From the NCBI GenBank assembly GCA_023213315.1, contig JAKCPI010001593.1, forward strand, positions 17,385 through 81,384: DNA of 64,000 nucleotides. Direction: 5' to 3'. The position numbers were made by a program, and so were the translations under genes. The DNA is from Euborellia annulipes (Eukaryota > Arthropoda > Insecta > Dermaptera > Anisolabididae). Shown here piece after piece: positions 11,682-23,148 of this stretch (its first letter is position 1; every line of letters begins with the position of its first letter). Below the pieces are notes generated by a model. The model was given only the letters and a program-made list of their open reading frames with translations, was not told the DNA's origin and searched no databases.

Positions 11682-12046
11682 CATAGGCGCCGGAACTGGG
11701 GGGGGGGGGGGCCTTCCCCCCCCCCCCCCCCCCCGGGGGGGGGGGGGGGGGGGAAATTTTTTTCTTTTTTTATTTAATAATATTAAAATATATTTTTTTA
11801 ATTTTAAAATAAAAAAAATTAAATAAAAAGAAAATAAAAATTAATTTTTTTTTTAAACAATTTTTAAAAAATAATAAAAAAAAAATAAAAAATTTATTAT
11901 TATTTTAATTATATTATTTTTTTAATAAATTTAAAAAATATAATATTATTATATTTTAGTTTTTTTTTTTTTTATTTTAATAAAATAAAATAATTTTAAA
12001 TTAATTTTAAAAAAAATTTTTCCCCCCCCCCCTCCACCCCCCCCCC
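11682..12046. mobile_element. hAT-like element reduced to homopolymer runs
   Basis: The element begins CATAGGCGCCGGAACTGG and is flanked by identical 8-bp repeats CTCACGAT (11674-11681 and 12047-12054). Its interior is almost only long G, C, A and T runs (for example the C and G runs at 11715-11752 and the C runs at 12022-12047). The ends relate it to the element at 9357-9849, whose interior is more complex. The runs suggest either real degeneration or consensus-calling error. Confidence 0.6.
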
Positions 12047-12122
12047 CTCACGATATATGGACGGTTTTTTTTTTAATATATATACATTCCCTCTTTACAA
12101 TTAAATTTATTTATTTTTACAG

Positions 12123-12201
12123 TTCCAGAAGATTCTCCTAATGCTATAACTCTTGTTAACTCAGCTACTCCAAAAAATGTTAGCACTGAAGATTTAGCTA
12201 G
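12123..12201 (+). CDS. dlg1: Discs large (dlg1) exon: PDZ2-PDZ3 linker
   Basis: A 79-bp exon between TTTTTACAG and GTGAGT. Read in the frame demanded by the next exon, it gives PEDSPNAITLVNSATP, then KNVSTEDLA plus the first two bases of Arg. The block TP(K/R)xVSTED(L/I) immediately before PDZ3 is the same as in fly Dlg, which supports exon, frame and donor. Entry phase is 1 (two bases complete a codon) and exit phase is 2, joining in frame to the PDZ3 exon as AG|G. The upstream exon as placed does not supply phase 1. Confidence 0.85.
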
Positions 12202-12673
12202 GTGAGTTGTTTATTATTTCATAAAAAAATTTTTTTTTTCTTGTTAGAAATTTCCCATAAAAAATTAAATATCTCAATTTGATATACTAATAATTTTTAT
12301 TTATTACTTGATATTTGAATTAATGAATAATTTATTTTATTATTAGTTTTGAATTATAAATGCATGAATGAAATTTGTATTTTTTTTTTTTATTGAAATT
12401 ATTTCACATTTTATTAATTTAAATTAAAAAAAGGTGTGCCAGAAATAGAAGACTGGGGCGGTATAGGGCGCCGAAGACAAAAATTTGTACCCTTAAATTA
12501 GAGATATTTAATAATTTTTTTCTTTTTAATGCAACTAGAATATTTAATTTATATTCTCAATTTTTAGAAAAAGTATTTTGTACTAAATTTAAAGCTAACA
12601 AAATGGTAGAAAAAATCAAATTTTAAAACAATAAGTCTTAATTAGTAAAATATTTTTTTCTATTCCCCTTACA

Positions 12674-12759
12674 CGGTCAATAATAATGACATTACTTTAT
12701 CAGAATGACCATTAATAAGCATGTAATTCTGATAGAGTAATGACATTATTATTGACGGC
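12674..12759. repeat. Short foldback
   Basis: GGTCAATAATAATGACATTA and its continuation CTTTATCAGAAT pair with ATTCTGATAGAGTAATGACA and TTATTATTGAC, with about 20 bp between the arms. No coding capacity or hammerhead core. Confidence 0.6.
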
Positions 12760-13499
12760 CCTTTATAGTGTTTTCGCCTAAAGTGAAGCGCGCCAAATAA
12801 TATTTAGTTGCGGCCTTGATAATATAGTAATATAAGTCGCTATCTGACTGATATTATAAATAAATATTTACTCTTTTCAAAAGGTTGTTTAATTAAAAAA
12901 AAAAGGAGTTTCTTGCGCACCTTGTAGAATCTTACTAAAAAGATTTTTTTCTAATAACACGTCATACTATTTAATTTGTTATTACCTAATTTCAGTGATT
13001 AAAAAACAATGTTTTTGTTAAAAAAAAAAAGCTAATCTTCATCAACGTTAGAAATATTATACTATTGCCAATTGAATTTATAATTAATGCTTTTTTGTTC
13101 TCATAATGTTTATGTAAAATTTAATTTTACTATTAATAAAAAAAATAAAAATAAAGAGGAATTTTTTAACGTCTTAATTTCAACATACTTGTCCTAAATA
13201 AGTGAATCAATAGGATACTAATTTAATATAATACTTTCTATTAGAAATGAGGACCGTTTTCAATGTTAAAGGATATGATTTATTAGTTTATAAATGCATG
13301 GCCTATTTAAAATGAAGGAATTTGAAATAGTATTTCCGAGTATAAATATAGGCTGGGGTTTAAAGAAAAAAAACTTTTCTTTTGGAATAGAGAAGTAAGC
13401 TATAAGTTTAGGTAAACAGATCGTAAGCGGGGGAAAAATAAAATATATAAAATAAAAATTGATATACAATATAAATCTAAGGTATAATAAACAATTTTG

Positions 13500-13782
13500 T
13501 TATTAATTATTTATTAAAAATATAAATACTGTACAACGTTTCAAGTACTGTGCACTTGCTCCGACTCAAGTCGGAGTTCATTTGAGTCGGAGCAAGTACA
13601 CAGTACTTGAAAACGACTGCAGAATAAGCATTCGAAACGTTGTTTTCAAGTAGGCCTACTGTGCAGATGCTCCGACTCATGTCGGAGTTCATTTGATTCG
13701 GAGCAAGTACTTGAAAACAGCTGCATAATAAGCATTCGAAACGTTGTACAGTATTTATATTTTTAATAAATAATTAATAAAC
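13500..13782. repeat. Foldback of the CTGTACAACG family, U3/A8 hammerhead variant
   Basis: Ends TATTTATTAAAAATATAAAT..CTGTACAACGTTTC and the exact inverse GAAACGTTGTACAG..ATAAATAATTAATAA. The interior has repeated CTCCGACTC..GAGTCGGAG palindromes. Two plus-strand motifs read GTAC-TTGAAAA-C-stem-GAAACGTTG (13611-13646 and 13706-13748). They have hammerhead layout but with T for C3 and A for G8. Related copies lie at 23.7 and 57.5 kb. Confidence 0.7.
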
Positions 13783-14155
13783 AAAATGTGGTCTATATAA
13801 TAAACAAATTTGTTAAATATTCTTTATAATATTAAAGAAGTTTACTTTATTTTTTAATCAGGTAAATTAAAATAAAAACTCAAGATTATATATTTCAATA
13901 TATTATTATTTATTAGTATAAATATTTTATACTAGGTAGCACTAGAAGGGGCTCTGCCTCCCATTACTCTCCCTGACTTGAATGCGCCACTATCTCTCCC
14001 CTTCGACTATAAAAAAAATTTCGGACTCCCTCTCCTTAGCCAAGTCTTCTGGGATAGGTAGATATAAATACTTTATACTAATAAATAATATATTGAAATA
14101 TATAACCTTGTGATTTTAATTTAATTTACCTAATTAAATCCTAATGCCAATTTAA

Positions 14156-14290
14156 TTGGGCCGGCGCCCTAGGATAAGGGTAGTCCACCCGCCGCGAAAG
14201 CGTGGAGGTCCTGGTTCGACTCCAGGGGGTGCAATTTTGCCCAATCTTAAGCACAAACATATCTTGTAAATTTGCTATCTTAAACGATAT
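14156..14290 (+). mobile_element. tRNA-derived SINE (group C)
   Basis: GCGTGGAGGTCCTGGTTCGACTCC contains a Pol III B-box (GGTTCGACTCC) downstream of a tRNA-like head (AGGGTAGTCCACCCGCCGCG). The tail block (CCCAATCTTAAGCACAAACA.. TTGCTATCTTAAACGATAT) recurs at 28888-28995. The acceptor stem is imperfect and the tail is conserved, so a functional tRNA gene is unlikely. Confidence 0.6.
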
Positions 14291-15444
14291 ATTGATTGGC
14301 TAATGAACAGTCTATTTGAGCGTTGGTTGAAAAAATTCCATCCTTTTCAAAAGAAGGTGATCAGGGGTCATGGAAATTTTTGGATCTTTAAAATTCTAAT
14401 TTTTTTTTTTGTATATTAAACAGAGATCTAACAAAATTTACAATTTATATTTTCTTCTTATCCTAGCCACATCTCTGTTTTCATCACTACTCTCTCTGAT
14501 GATGGAATAAAAATCGAAAAGTTCAATGAATTTATATCCTTAGCACTATTTGAATTTTTTATTTTGTCAATTGATAATTTTTTGTAATTGTTTTTGCAAT
14601 TCCCCTCATGAAGTAAAAACAATTCTTTGTTGATATATGGGAAAATTTTATGTCAGATGAACGGAGGAATGAAATGAATGGCTGTCCAACAATAACATTG
14701 TCAATATTGATAATTCTAAAAGCAAAGGGATGTGAATACGGATTTTAGACACGGCCTGCTGAATCAATATATCTCTATAATACAAATCGACCATCGAGTA
14801 CTGTGAATATTAATTTAAATAAAAGTAACAGTAGAAAAATAAAATTATATTTATTTTCACTATCGAAATCGAGTATGAGGATATAAAGGAAAATATATAT
14901 AATTTCATTTTATATACTCTTACTAATCTTTCGACTGAAATAAAATATGCCTGGTTAATTCTGTCTTAGATACAAAAAAGACTTAAAAATCAAACATACT
15001 ATTTTTTATAAATTTATCCGTATAACATTTCTTTTTTAAGGATTTAAGATAGGCAACCCAGAGTGAATTAAATAAAAATGTTTGCATAATGTCACGGCGA
15101 TAGATAAAAGAATGAGAAATAAGAAGTTTTGCTATTCTATTATTGCTGCCTCCATGCTTTACACAATCAGAAAGCTTGTTTTGGATTATCACGTCTGTCA
15201 ATTGACTATTTTGTCCACTATTTAAAAAAAAAAAAAAAAACTTTATTTTTATTATAATTTTCGTAATAGAAATTTTTTTGGATTTCCAAAATTAATTATC
15301 ATAATGATTATCATTATTATATATAAAGCGCTAGCCTCTGCTTCCTGTGTGAAGTGTGTACGTGCCTCTCAGGGCGCTGATTGGCCAGAGAAAAAGGAGG
15401 GGGTTAGAAGGATTTTTTTCCCCCGGGGAGGGCTTTACCACTTG

Positions 15445-15891
15445 TCTATTTATATAATTCGCTAATGTTCGTCTGTCTGACTGTCACGCTCTGTTTGACC
15501 AACTTCCCGTTGGAATTTTGAAACGAAATTTTATATGCTTAAAGAGGACTTTCTAGGAATTACAGAAAAATTTTTGCGTCCCGAAATTTTTATAACTTTT
15601 TGAGTTATTCTTAAAGTTACGATTTCTTCCATTGGAAACGTATAGAGAAATATTTATGTATTCTTTGCATTGATGTATTCTATGAATGTAAACAAATCCT
15701 CAAGCAGGCACGGGATTGGAATAGTAATAATAATTTTCTTCTCATAATTAAGAAGAAAAGGCGAGGGTACGCCGCAGGCGGGTCCGAGCTAGCTGAGGGA
15801 GGTCATGGAGGCGAAGCCCTTTGTCTAAACGCTCAAGGCGGGCGACACGGGCTCTCATAACTAAGAAAAGGCGAGGGTCCGCCGCGGCTAG
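15445..15891 (+). mobile_element. Non-autonomous Helitron-like element
   Basis: It starts TCTATTTATATAATTCGCTA and ends GGCG-AGGGTC-CGCC-GCGG-CTAG followed by T: a short GC-rich hairpin about 5 bp before a terminal CTAG, the textbook Helitron 3' signature. A second copy lies at 55263-55554 and a lone 5' end at 47798. Inside is a conserved block (ATGTAAACAAATCCTCAAGC). No Rep or helicase coding is present. The base before the 5' TC is G rather than the usual A. Confidence 0.6.
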
Positions 15892-17252
15892 TTTTTATAA
15901 AAAATTCTAAATTTTTAATTCATTTAAAAAAAAAACGCATTCCATCCAAATTGCAAATTTATAGGGCACTTCTACTTGCCCTTAAATTTTTAACTAAAGT
16001 TTAAACTCTTTTTTAGTTTGATAGATAATAATTCTACATAGAAATATTTGTTATTTTACCAATAAGTTTTCTATTTCTATTATCGTTTAAATAAGAATCC
16101 TTTTCTTGCACCAACTTTTAGAAGCTTTTAAGCTGAAGGATAAGGGGTAGGGGGAGGGTGAAAGAGCTCACTTGATTTTCTTTGCTCATTTTTGAATCAC
16201 TGATCGAAGACAAGCTTTTGCTTTTGATAGGTTTTCTTTAGATGTTCATTCTTTTTTTTATTTAAGTCAACGATTTATCGAATTGTGAGTATAAACTGAA
16301 ATTTTGTTTTAATCCAATTGAATCTAATAAATTTTTTTTTTGTTTTAGATTCTGAATGAAGGTAGAAAAAGAAATGAAATTTTGTTTTATTTATTTTTTT
16401 ATTTATTTTTTTTTTTTGAAAATTTAGTGATTCAATTTGTCATCATGCTCTTTTTTTATTTTTAATACACAATTTTGTCTAAAATTTTGAATTATTTTTC
16501 ATTCACGCATGATTATAAGAGTAAATCCTGGAAGTTATCCAATTATTATTACAAAAATATAAAAAATTTTATAATTATAGATTACTAATAAAAATTAACT
16601 AGGTTACTGATCATTTACTATTACTAAATGGCATTTCATGTAAAAAATTGTTATTTTTTAAAATACAAATTTGAACTCGTTTCAGTATTAAGAAAAAAAT
16701 TGGGAGGTGGGGCACTGAATTTAGTATTTTTATTATTATTATATTTAAAGATTCCTTCCCTGCCCTATTGGGGGACTGAATTTAGTAAAAAAATATTTCA
16801 ATAATCATTTTCTCATATAAAAAGATTTTGAAATATAGGGTGCAGTAACAACTTTTCTATCTTCGAAAAAAAAAATTATTTACACTTTATTATTAAATTT
16901 ATTACACCATGAAAAAATTTAGGTATGAAAAATAATGTCTTTTAAGTGAATTTAATGATAAAATATAAAAAATTTGTTTTTCGAAAATAAAAGATAATAC
17001 ACCTTAAAATATCTTTAAAATTAAAAAAAAAGATCATGATGTTTTTTTTTTTCTTATACGTAATATTTACTTTAAAACAACCAAATTTAAATTAAAAAAA
17101 AAATCTTCTCGGAGAAATTATAATGTTCTAGATATAAAATTTATTTGTAAGTTTAATTTTATTGTTTTGTTTGGAAATTTGTTCTTGTCTTTTTGAGTTC
17201 TCCAGAAACTCTGTTATTGAGCTTTTATACAATAATTACGCACAAAGTAGAA

Positions 17253-17696
17253 CAGCGGTTTTCAAACTTACGTTTTCTATCCCCTCCTCCAGACTCTGAG
17301 TAACAAATTCACTTTAAAGTACACCTACCGGCCTATCAATTCAAGACGACGAACAAAGGATAGATATTTTTCCAAACACAAATTTTGTACACATTTTTGG
17401 AGGCAAGTGTATTGTAACTTTTCGGATACTGTTACCTTTTCTTTGTGAAATTTCTGTTTCCGCTGTAGGTTTAAATTTAGAAGCATAGAAAAGGAGCTCG
17501 AAGTGACTATCTATCAAACCAAATGGATTTTAAAGCCGTCGAATATTAATCAATAGAAATATTTTATTTATAATGCATGTTGTGATTATATTTAAATTTG
17601 AAATAAAAAATGTAAAAAATTAATTTTTATGAATTATTCATTTATTTAACCCCCGTCTCCTACCTTGTACAGCTCCACACAGTTTGAGAACCGCTG
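17253..17696. mobile_element. hAT MITE, CAGCGGTT(T/C)TCAAACT ends
   Basis: Left end CAGCGGTTTTCAAACTTACG and right end CAGTTTGAGAACCGCTG are inverted repeats of the kind common in animal hAT/Charlie-type MITEs. Flanking octamers AAGTAGAA (17245-17252) and ATGTAGAA (17697-17704) match at 7 of 8 positions. AT-rich, non-coding interior. Confidence 0.75.
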
Positions 17697-17944
17697 ATGT
17701 AGAACAACGATCTGTTTTTTATTTATTATTTATTTTTTTCGTTTGTTTACTAACTCGAATTTAGGGAAACGTTTAGTAGCCTTATTTTTGCCGTTTGATT
17801 TTGGTTAACCCTATTTTTTTTTTTTTTTTTTTTACTAATCTTGGGTCGATTTCCAACCAGGTTGAGTGACTGAGTTTAGTTCTTGATTTGCTTATTTTTC
17901 CCAATCGAAAATGATGTTTAATTTTTCATTTATTTATATAAAAA

Positions 17945-18181
17945 TTTATTGGGGCGCTCGCCCCCTCCGCCCCAGGCGCATCAAGCCTTTGGCGCCCCTC
18001 AATACCGACATAGGCGCCCTAGGGCCCCTAAGATATAGCCCAGGGACGGTGATTTTATCATATTCTTTCCATAGATTGTCCAAAAAATTGATAGTTTTCT
18101 TTAAAATTATATTATAACTTAAAAACCGGCGCTCTAGTTCAACTTTGCCCCCTCCGCCCTCAAAGGCTAGTTACGCCGCTG
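17945..18181. mobile_element. Truncated hAT MITE (CTAGTTACGCCGCTG end)
   Basis: Closely related to the intact element at 36951-37781 (shared GGGCGCTCGCC, GGCGCATCAAGCCTTTGGCG and the right end GGCTAGTTACGCCGCTG), but its left terminus is missing. It serves as an unoccupied site for the SINE insertion in the 37-kb copy. Confidence 0.7.
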
Positions 18182-18861
18182 GTTTGACTATGAAAAGACT
18201 AAAGTGGAAGAAGACCAGTAAGAAGCAACGACGATAAACAAGTGACTACAGATGTAGAATAGCTACGACACTTTTTTTTTACAAAAATTCATAAAAAAAA
18301 TTAATTTTTTTTTCAAAAATAATATACTAACAATTATTAAAAATATAAAACAATGAAAAATTTTGGAACATTTTTATAAAAAAAATATTCTATTTATTAA
18401 TAAATAAATTACATTTTAAGGGGATTCAGGACGCAAAGTTGTTCGCATGTTTTTGCCAAGAGATGGCGTTAAGGGTATTGAGGAGTGAGCCAAAAACACA
18501 ACTTTCACGAAAATTTGCCAACAGATGTCAGGATGGTAGCTATATTCAAGGCTATATTTAATTTGGACACCGTCTTCAGCTGCAATTCAATAAATACACA
18601 TTGTGATTTGAAAATGAAGTGTATCTGAAGAAGACCATTGAAAGAGTTGCCTTTTTTATCATTAATTAATCACAGTTAAACCGAATTTTAAAATTTATTA
18701 TTAAAACAACCTTCATTTCCAATCGCATGTAATAAAAAAGTAAAAAATCGTCGAAATTTCATGTAATATTCGAAAATATTCCAGCAATCCATCATAATTA
18801 TAATATAAAACCGTAAAATTATAAAGAATAAAAAAACTTTCGTAAATCAATCTTTTAATTA

Positions 18862-19006
18862 AGACATTTTCTATTAAAAAATAAAAAGAACTTTTGATAT
18901 TAAATCGTGGTTTATATCAACAGTAAATCGGTAACCGATATAGTCGTCATAAACTACGATTTAATATCAAAAGTTCTTTTTATTATTATTTTAATAGAAA
19001 ACGTCT
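18862..19006. repeat. Foldback without hammerhead core
   Basis: AGACATTTTCTATTA..AAAAAGAACTTTTGATATTA and ATCGTGGTTTA are mirrored by TAAACTACGAT, TAATATCAAAAGTTCTTTTT and TAATAGAAAACGTCT. The loop is about 30 bp. Only the outer layout resembles the hammerhead-bearing foldbacks. Confidence 0.6.
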
Positions 19007-20293
19007 CGTATAATAATCGTGAAATTCTCAATTATAAAAATACAATATTTTATTTGAAAAGTTTGTAATGAGATAGAAAAAAAAGGTGCAAAATTTTTTT
19101 CAAATGATATAGGCTATCCATAATCAATAATGAGAACAAAAACGCCTTTGTTTATTTTAACAAGTTTTTTTTTTTTGTTAAGTAAACTATTTTCCATTTT
19201 ATACTGAGATTTTCAATAACTTTTTGTATTAAAAAAAAAAAGGAAAAAATCATTAATATTAAATATTGATAGTTCAATCGATTATCCTCTGAAAGGCGAA
19301 AAAAAAATTTTCCTTTGGACAGTTATTTATGATATTGCCGTTTTTTTTTTAACCACCGGAAATTGTTCCCTGCGGTGGTATTGTAAAAACTATAGGGGAT
19401 GGATAATGCAGTGCCCGGCCATCCGCCCTGGACATTCACTTCCTAAACCAAAACGAGTCTATAACGGGTCAAAAGTAAACATTAGAAAAAAAAAAAATTG
19501 ACAGGCGATGTTAAAGCGAATAATATATCATTTTTTGAAAGATGTTTTGCAGATCAAATTACCTCGTTTAAAAAAAAAAAATATTATCTAAGGTGTTTGA
19601 AAAAGCTTGTACAGTATATATAAAATAAGATTATTATGGATTTAATGGAGATCTCATGAATAGATTATATCAACTTTTTAGGAATTGGCTTCCCAAAAAA
19701 AGGATCGATTCAATTTAAAAAAGTTGTGTATTTGCCCCACCCCCATATGCGTTGAGGAAAAAAATGTTTCGACAGCTGTGCTCAGGACTAAGATATTATT
19801 ATTTGGTCTACAAATCGATTTCGCTGGGTTTTTGGCCTATTACTGACTAGTAATGTAATGCAACAATTGTTGGGGGAAGGGAAATATAAAATCTACTTGA
19901 AAAAGAAAAAAGACTTAAAGTTACCGATTACACAGGGAACAGTAATTTGTTGCCGGGGTATTTTTGAGCTATTCCTGGGTATTTGGGTAGCGCTGATTCC
20001 AAAAATGTCACCAGTTTTGCACCATCCAGGAATAGGAAACTTTCAACTTTTAATTTTCTTCAAATTTCGTAATTTAATAGATTTTCACGAATGAATGATT
20101 TTTGGAAAGTATAGAATATCATAAATATATGGTTTTTTTTTCATTTAGGGTTGGAAAAAATTATATTTGGGGTGTCCAAAGCTTTAAATAACTAAATTCG
20201 ATTTTTCTAAGCTTTTAGCCTTGTTTTGCACCATTAAACCACCTCCGATTGGACTGAAACTTTATATTTCTTTGTAATGGGGCTCGCTGGCAG

Positions 20294-20480
20294 GGCCTGA
20301 ACTACGAGATTTTTTTACGGGGGACAAAATTTAATTTGCCGCCCCCTCCTTAAAATTTTCTATACAAAATACATATCATTTTACCTTTTTTTTAGTAAAT
20401 CTTTCTTTAATTGCCGCCCTCTGATATCTGCCGCCCGGGGCACATGCACCCACTGCCCCCCCCCCTAGATCCGGCCCTTC
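20294..20480. mobile_element. Short hAT-like element (tentative)
   Basis: Ends CAGGGCCTGAACTA and (reverse) AAGGGCCGGATCTA are imperfect inverted repeats with subterminal C-rich blocks (GCCGCCCCCTCC, GCCCCCCCCCC). No matching octamers flank it, so the assignment is tentative. Confidence 0.4.
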
Positions 20481-20499
20481 ATATTGCAAAATAACTCTC

Positions 20500-20640
20500 T
20501 AGTGTGGCGGGCTAGGATGTCGGCTTTCTACAAAGAAGATCCCTGTTCAAATCCTGAGTGTGCGGGATTTTTTCATTAAATAAAAATATTTAATGTAAAC
20601 AAGTCCTCAAGCAGGCCCTGGATTGGAATATAGGTGGGAA
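20500..20640 (+). mobile_element. tRNA-derived SINE (group D), 5' part
   Basis: The head GTGTGGCGGGCTAGGATG..GTTCAAATCCTGAGTG has B-box GTTCAAATCC. It shares the body ATTAAATAAAAATATT..GTAAACAAGTCCTCAAGCAG and GCCCTGGATTGGAATATAGG with the full copy at 37150-37710, and stops where that copy continues. Confidence 0.6.
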
Positions 20641-21576
20641 GCCAAAACTATAAGAGGATGAAATTTACTAATTTTTACATAGTGCTCATGTTTCATCGGA
20701 TATCAATCCGTTTATGTAAATAAAAACAATAATTTAAATAAGTCTTTCATTACTACTCTTCTATAAGAATGTTTCGACTGCAAGCTTTGAAAAATAAATT
20801 TTAATTTCTATAATAGAATTCAAAAGGATCTACTAGAAAAAGTGACAAAATGCTCATAAGTGTTTAATTAATAAAAGAAAATTAATCAAATTTATTTTAG
20901 CTAGAGGAAGTCGAAACGTTCATCCACAAGAGTTGTAACAAATTAACCTTAGAGTGGAAAATTTTAAATTGCGCATATTTCATATATACAGTATTAAAAA
21001 TTATATAAACAACACTTCATTATAATATTAAAAAAAAAAATATGAAAATAATAAAGTGCGTTGTTGATCCAATTCATGGTTTATTAAATATTAAATAAAT
21101 CTCTTTTATCAACATCTAAAAATGAAAATGGAAATAATATTGAATATAAATGTTTTGTTGATTCAATTAAATAAAAAAAAAAAAAAAAAAAAATATTGAA
21201 AAAGCTAAAATAATTTGCCAATATTCGTGAATAGTAGACAAATATAATTGTATTATAATTAAATAAATATTTATCTAGATTTATATATTACAGCAATACT
21301 TTATAGTCCGAATTCGATTAGTTGTGAAATTTAAAATAAAATCTTTACTTTTTGAAATTTTCATTTCAAACAAAAATGAGTTAAAGCTGTTCGTTATTAT
21401 TATTGTTGAGAGATGACGTAAATAAATTCAATAAATAAATATTAATAATTGTAACCATAGATACACTAAAAGGCACCAAAAAATATAAAAAATATTAATA
21501 AATAGGAATAGGTGAATATATTTGATTTTAATAAGGGCAGGTTCAGCCAAATAAAAAGCCTTTAAATGCTACTGGA

Positions 21577-21626
21577 CTTCGGAGACGTTTCGAGATATAT
21601 TTAATGTCTCATCATCAGTCCATCTA
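21577..21626 (-). ncRNA. Hammerhead-like motif, single
   Basis: Minus strand: TGGA-CTGATGA (21618-21612)-T-GAGA..TCTC-GAAAC-GTC-TCC. Stem II is a perfect GAGA/TCTC with a loop of about 12 bases, stem I is GGA/TCC, and the cleavage triplet is GTC. No obvious foldback arm surrounds it. This is one of only two motifs here with the canonical CTGATGA core. Confidence 0.55.
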
Positions 21627-21965
21627 TAAAAATGTACATATTGTCGATATATAATAAAAATACACCGTAATTCAATAGAAAATTTTTTAAAATTTCATCG
21701 AAATATAGCATACAGATAGTCATTAAATAGTGCATATATATAGATATAAATTTTTTATATAAATAGCCTCAAAGTGACCATGAGAGAAAATATTATCAAT
21801 ATAATTAAAATTTGTTACTATTAAATATATATTTTTTTCAATTTATTTCGAGAGCACCGAAAGGATGATCCCCAGGTCAAAGTAAAGGATAATTAATATT
21901 AATTCAAACAGAAATAGAATGAATTATTTCTTTATTTTTTCTCAAATTAATTATTAATTGAAGTT

Positions 21966-22430
21966 TTTACTTTCTCTTACACTATATATGAAATATATAG
22001 AGAGAGAAAGTATTGCGATCATGTCAAAAATTCGATGTCAAGATTTTGATTGATATACATGTTTTGAGGTCCCCTCAAAAGTCCAAAAGTTCTCAAAAAG
22101 TTCAAAAAAGTGGTCCTGCAAATTGGTCTGTCTGTCTGTCTGTGTGTGTGTGTGTGTGTGTATGTGTGTGTAATAATTTTAAGCATGAAGGAATTGAGCT
22201 TTATATTTAAATTGGACACCCCCGTGAAAATAAGCTTTTAAACAAAACTGGCCAAAAAGTACTAGTACTTTACTGATGTAGTTTTTCAGTTTTTTTCAAT
22301 TTTCTCAAAATTTGCTCCAACGATTGTGTTTAAAATTCATAAATCAATTAAAAGTTATTTGAGAGATAAATTTCTACTTCCTCTTAAAAATTGTCAAAAT
22401 GTACTTCATTTCTTATTTATGAAATAAAGT
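21966..22430 (+). repeat. Rep-A copy, 5' half
   Basis: It starts with the family's 5' hairpin (ACTTTCTCTTACACTATATA .. TATAGAGAGAGAAAGTATTG), then the conserved ATTCGATGTCAAGATTTTGA, a GTCTGTCTG/TGTG microsatellite, the GTACTAGTACTTTACTGATG block and TTAAAATTCATAAATCAA. It ends before the 3' part seen in the 26-kb copy. No open frame of note. Confidence 0.7.
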
Positions 22431-22619
22431 AGGCCTATAGTATTTTTAAATTTTAATTTTGGTGTATTTAAATATTAAATATATAAAGACACTTTTTCAT
22501 TTTCATTTTCTCCGATCATCACATTATTAATTTTTCTAATCTAATAGTTAAATTAGGTTATTAAAAAAAAAAAAAAAGAAATTAGGTAAATGAGAAGAAT
22601 TGCGATTGCGGTTGGGTTT

Positions 22620-22990
22620 TTTTTTAAAGTAATCCGAGCGCTTTACGATCAATGCTTGATAGCTGACGTATGGCACCTGGAGGACGATGAAGGGGTCGTC
22701 GACGCTTGCGCGGTCTACCCAGTTGATTGTGGGGGGTAGTATAGGGAGAACACCCGATCATGGGAGCTGCTTCTACCAAAATCCGACAAGCTCAGTCAAC
22801 TTGCAAACCTTGGACTAATCGGCCCTTTTTAACTTAGAGATCATGACGTACTTGAATGAGAAGTTTTTTGACAATACTTGCATTTCGATTGTCGACCAAC
22901 CTACCGCGATATCGACCTACATTCTAACCGATTGGGGTGTATCATTTTTGGTGACCTACTCTTACGCTCTTCTCACCGACTAATATTACC
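22620..22990 (+). pseudogene. Coding-like island, frame-broken, unidentified
   Basis: A GC-richer stretch just upstream of PDZ3. At 22641-22736 one frame reads LYDQCLIADVWHLEDDEGVV..., ending in TAG. A second frame at about 22836-22983 reads MTYLNEKFFDNTCISIVDQP..., ending in TAA. The composition is protein-like but no single frame spans the island and I do not recognise the family. It may be a decayed transposon gene. Low confidence. Confidence 0.25.
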
Positions 22991-23148
22991 TTCCCCTGTA
23001 TTAATCATTTAGTAAAAGAAGAATTGTCGTTTTTTTTTTTTTTTTAATATTATTATTAATCTATTTCTGGTGTGTATGATAGTGAATTATTAATTAAATA
23101 ATTAATAAATTTTTTGATTTATTATTAATTTTAATGTTTAATTTCCAG

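Larger units (their letters stand above)
10368..12122. other. dlg1 intron after PDZ2
   Basis: Filled by two foldback elements (10429-10662, 10715-10921), a truncated TIR-type fragment (GACGTAGCCAGGGGAGG at about 11084) and a homopolymer-rich hAT-like element (11682-12046). A small exon needed to reconcile reading phases could be here but was not recognised. Confidence 0.5.
12202..23148. other. 10.9-kb dlg1 intron before PDZ3
   Basis: No exon seen. It contains foldbacks (12674, 13500, 18862), a tRNA-derived SINE (14156), a Helitron-like element (15445), hAT-like elements (17253, 17945, 20294), a SINE fragment (20500), a lone hammerhead-like motif (21577), a Rep-A copy (21966) and a coding-like but broken island (22620-22990). 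A GC-richer unique stretch lies at 15311-15430. The rest is AT-rich. Confidence 0.6.

Noticed and set aside
14156..14232. Functional tRNA gene.
   Set aside because: B-box present but no convincing acceptor stem, and the same tail follows a second copy at 28888, so it is a SINE.
20757..20935. Further hammerhead motifs at isolated CGAAACGTT or GTTTCGAC strings (19770, 20770, 20920, 28300, 30100, 52534).
   Set aside because: They have a GAAAC-like box but no CTGANGA box at the right distance or no stem II, so they were not called.
22130..22165. CRISPR-like or other prokaryotic repeat array.
   Set aside because: It is a GTCTGTCTG/TG microsatellite internal to Rep-A, in a eukaryotic intron.
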